Source: Deltaproteobacteria bacterium
GTDB taxonomy: Bacteria; Desulfobacterota; JAFDIG01
Reading direction: 5' to 3'
Assembly (NCBI GenBank): GCA_019308145.1
Contig: JAFDIG010000138.1
Coordinates: 1 to 6,063, forward strand
Length of the DNA: 6,063 nucleotides
The notes under the pieces are model-generated. The model was given only the letters and a program-made list of their open reading frames with translations, was not told where the DNA came from and did no database searches. Positions 5,594 to 6,063 of this stretch are shown here, in pieces. How positions within the stretch are numbered: the stretch's first letter is position 1; each line of letters starts with the position of its first letter. A program made the translations under genes and the position numbers.

Positions 5594-6063
5594 ATGGCTG
5601 AACAACAACAAAAAGAATATTGGCGTTGGACGGAAAGTCGATGGCACAATAAGGACATCGACTGGAAGAAAGCCGATATGATTACAGCAGGTATAGATGT
5701 GGGTTCGGTCAGTTCGCAGGCTGTAATCATGGTAGATGGTGAGCTTTATGCTTATAGCAATACCCGTACAGGCTCAAATAGTCCTGATAGTGCAATAAAG
5801 GCTGCTAAAATGGCACTTGATGGAACAGGTATGACTATTGATGATATTCATTATACTGTAGGAACAGGATATGGTAGGGTTAATGTACCTTTTGCTAATA
5901 GGGCTATAACAGAGATCGCTTGCCATGCAAGAGGTGCAAATTATATGTATGGTCCAACTGTTCGCACGGTTTTGGACATGGGTGGACAGGACTGTAAGGC
6001 TATTCATTGTGATGAAAAAGGAAAAGTTACATCTTTTTTAATGAATGATAAATGTGCTGCAGG
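5594..6063 (+). CDS. bzdQ: Benzoyl-CoA reductase, alpha subunit ATPase (BzdQ type), 3'-truncated
   Basis: The first 156 codons are present; the gene runs off the right edge inside NDKCAAG. It is the second BadF/BcrA-family ATPase of the operon and the dimer partner of BzdP. Visible motifs: a 28-residue N-terminal extension with EYWRWTESRW (8-17), phosphate-1 loop GIDVGSVSSQAVI (33-45), GTGYGRVNVPFA (90-101), TEIACHARGA (106-115), phosphate-2 motif DMGGQDCKAI (128-137) and the first cluster cysteine C154. The second cysteine and the adenosine motif lie outside. The extension plus these blocks match, from memory, the Azoarcus-type BzdQ of about 300 residues closely; Thauera BcrA is much longer (around 48 kDa). 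If it is Bzd-sized, about half of the protein is missing here. It starts 36 bp after bzdP. Other names for the role: bcrA, badF. Confidence 0.9.
   Translation, partial: MAEQQQKEYWRWTESRWHNKDIDWKKADMITAGIDVGSVSSQAVIMVDGELYAYSNTRTGSNSPDSAIKAAKMALDGTGMTIDDIHYTVGTGYGRVNVPFANRAITEIACHARGANYMYGPTVRTVLDMGGQDCKAIHCDEKGKVTSFLMNDKCAA

Overview
This AT-rich window ends in the first part of an ATP-dependent (class I) benzoyl-CoA reductase operon. All genes are on the plus strand. The strong AGGAGG-type ribosome binding sites and the near-consensus sigma70-type promoter point to a bacterium. The enzyme is oxygen-sensitive and catalyses the central step of anaerobic aromatic degradation, so an anaerobic aromatic degrader is likely. 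The phylum cannot be told from this window. Low GC and the AGG/AGA/ATA codon use are unlike the GC-rich Thauera/Azoarcus/Rhodopseudomonas strains in which the enzyme was first studied.

Layout. (1) Positions 2-1120: the 3' two-thirds of a penicillin-G-acylase-like Ntn hydrolase, cut by the left window edge. (2) 1121-1367: a non-coding stretch with three stem-loops, one right after the acylase stop and two close together near 1229-1284. (3) 1368-1877: a 169-residue protein of unknown function, made of 7- and 11-residue KRF repeats (a coiled coil) and ending in a single C-terminal membrane segment. (4) 1878-2280: a very AT-rich 403-bp gap with a long imperfect inverted repeat, a weak terminator-like hairpin, a textbook promoter (TTGACA, 17 bp, TATAAA with a TGn extension) and a leader of about 157 nt. 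(5) 2281 to the right edge: four closely spaced genes, each with its own strong Shine-Dalgarno sequence, encoding the gamma, beta, delta and (partial) alpha subunits of benzoyl-CoA reductase.

The gene order gamma-beta-delta-alpha and the short, N-terminally extended alpha subunit match the Azoarcus/Bzd-type enzyme (bzdN-O-P-Q), not the Thauera bcrC-B-A-D arrangement. BzdP and BzdQ are the two ATPase subunits. They hydrolyse ATP and pass electrons through a shared [4Fe-4S] cluster to the BzdN/BzdO module, which reduces the aromatic ring of benzoyl-CoA to cyclohexa-1,5-diene-1-carbonyl-CoA. The ferredoxin, the electron-donor enzymes and the downstream ring-hydration and cleavage genes are not in the window and may follow bzdQ. 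Nothing here is clearly a wholly new system. The most interesting points are the Bzd operon in an AT-rich genome with its consensus promoter, the repeat protein beside it, and small RNA-structure or repeat candidates in the gaps.
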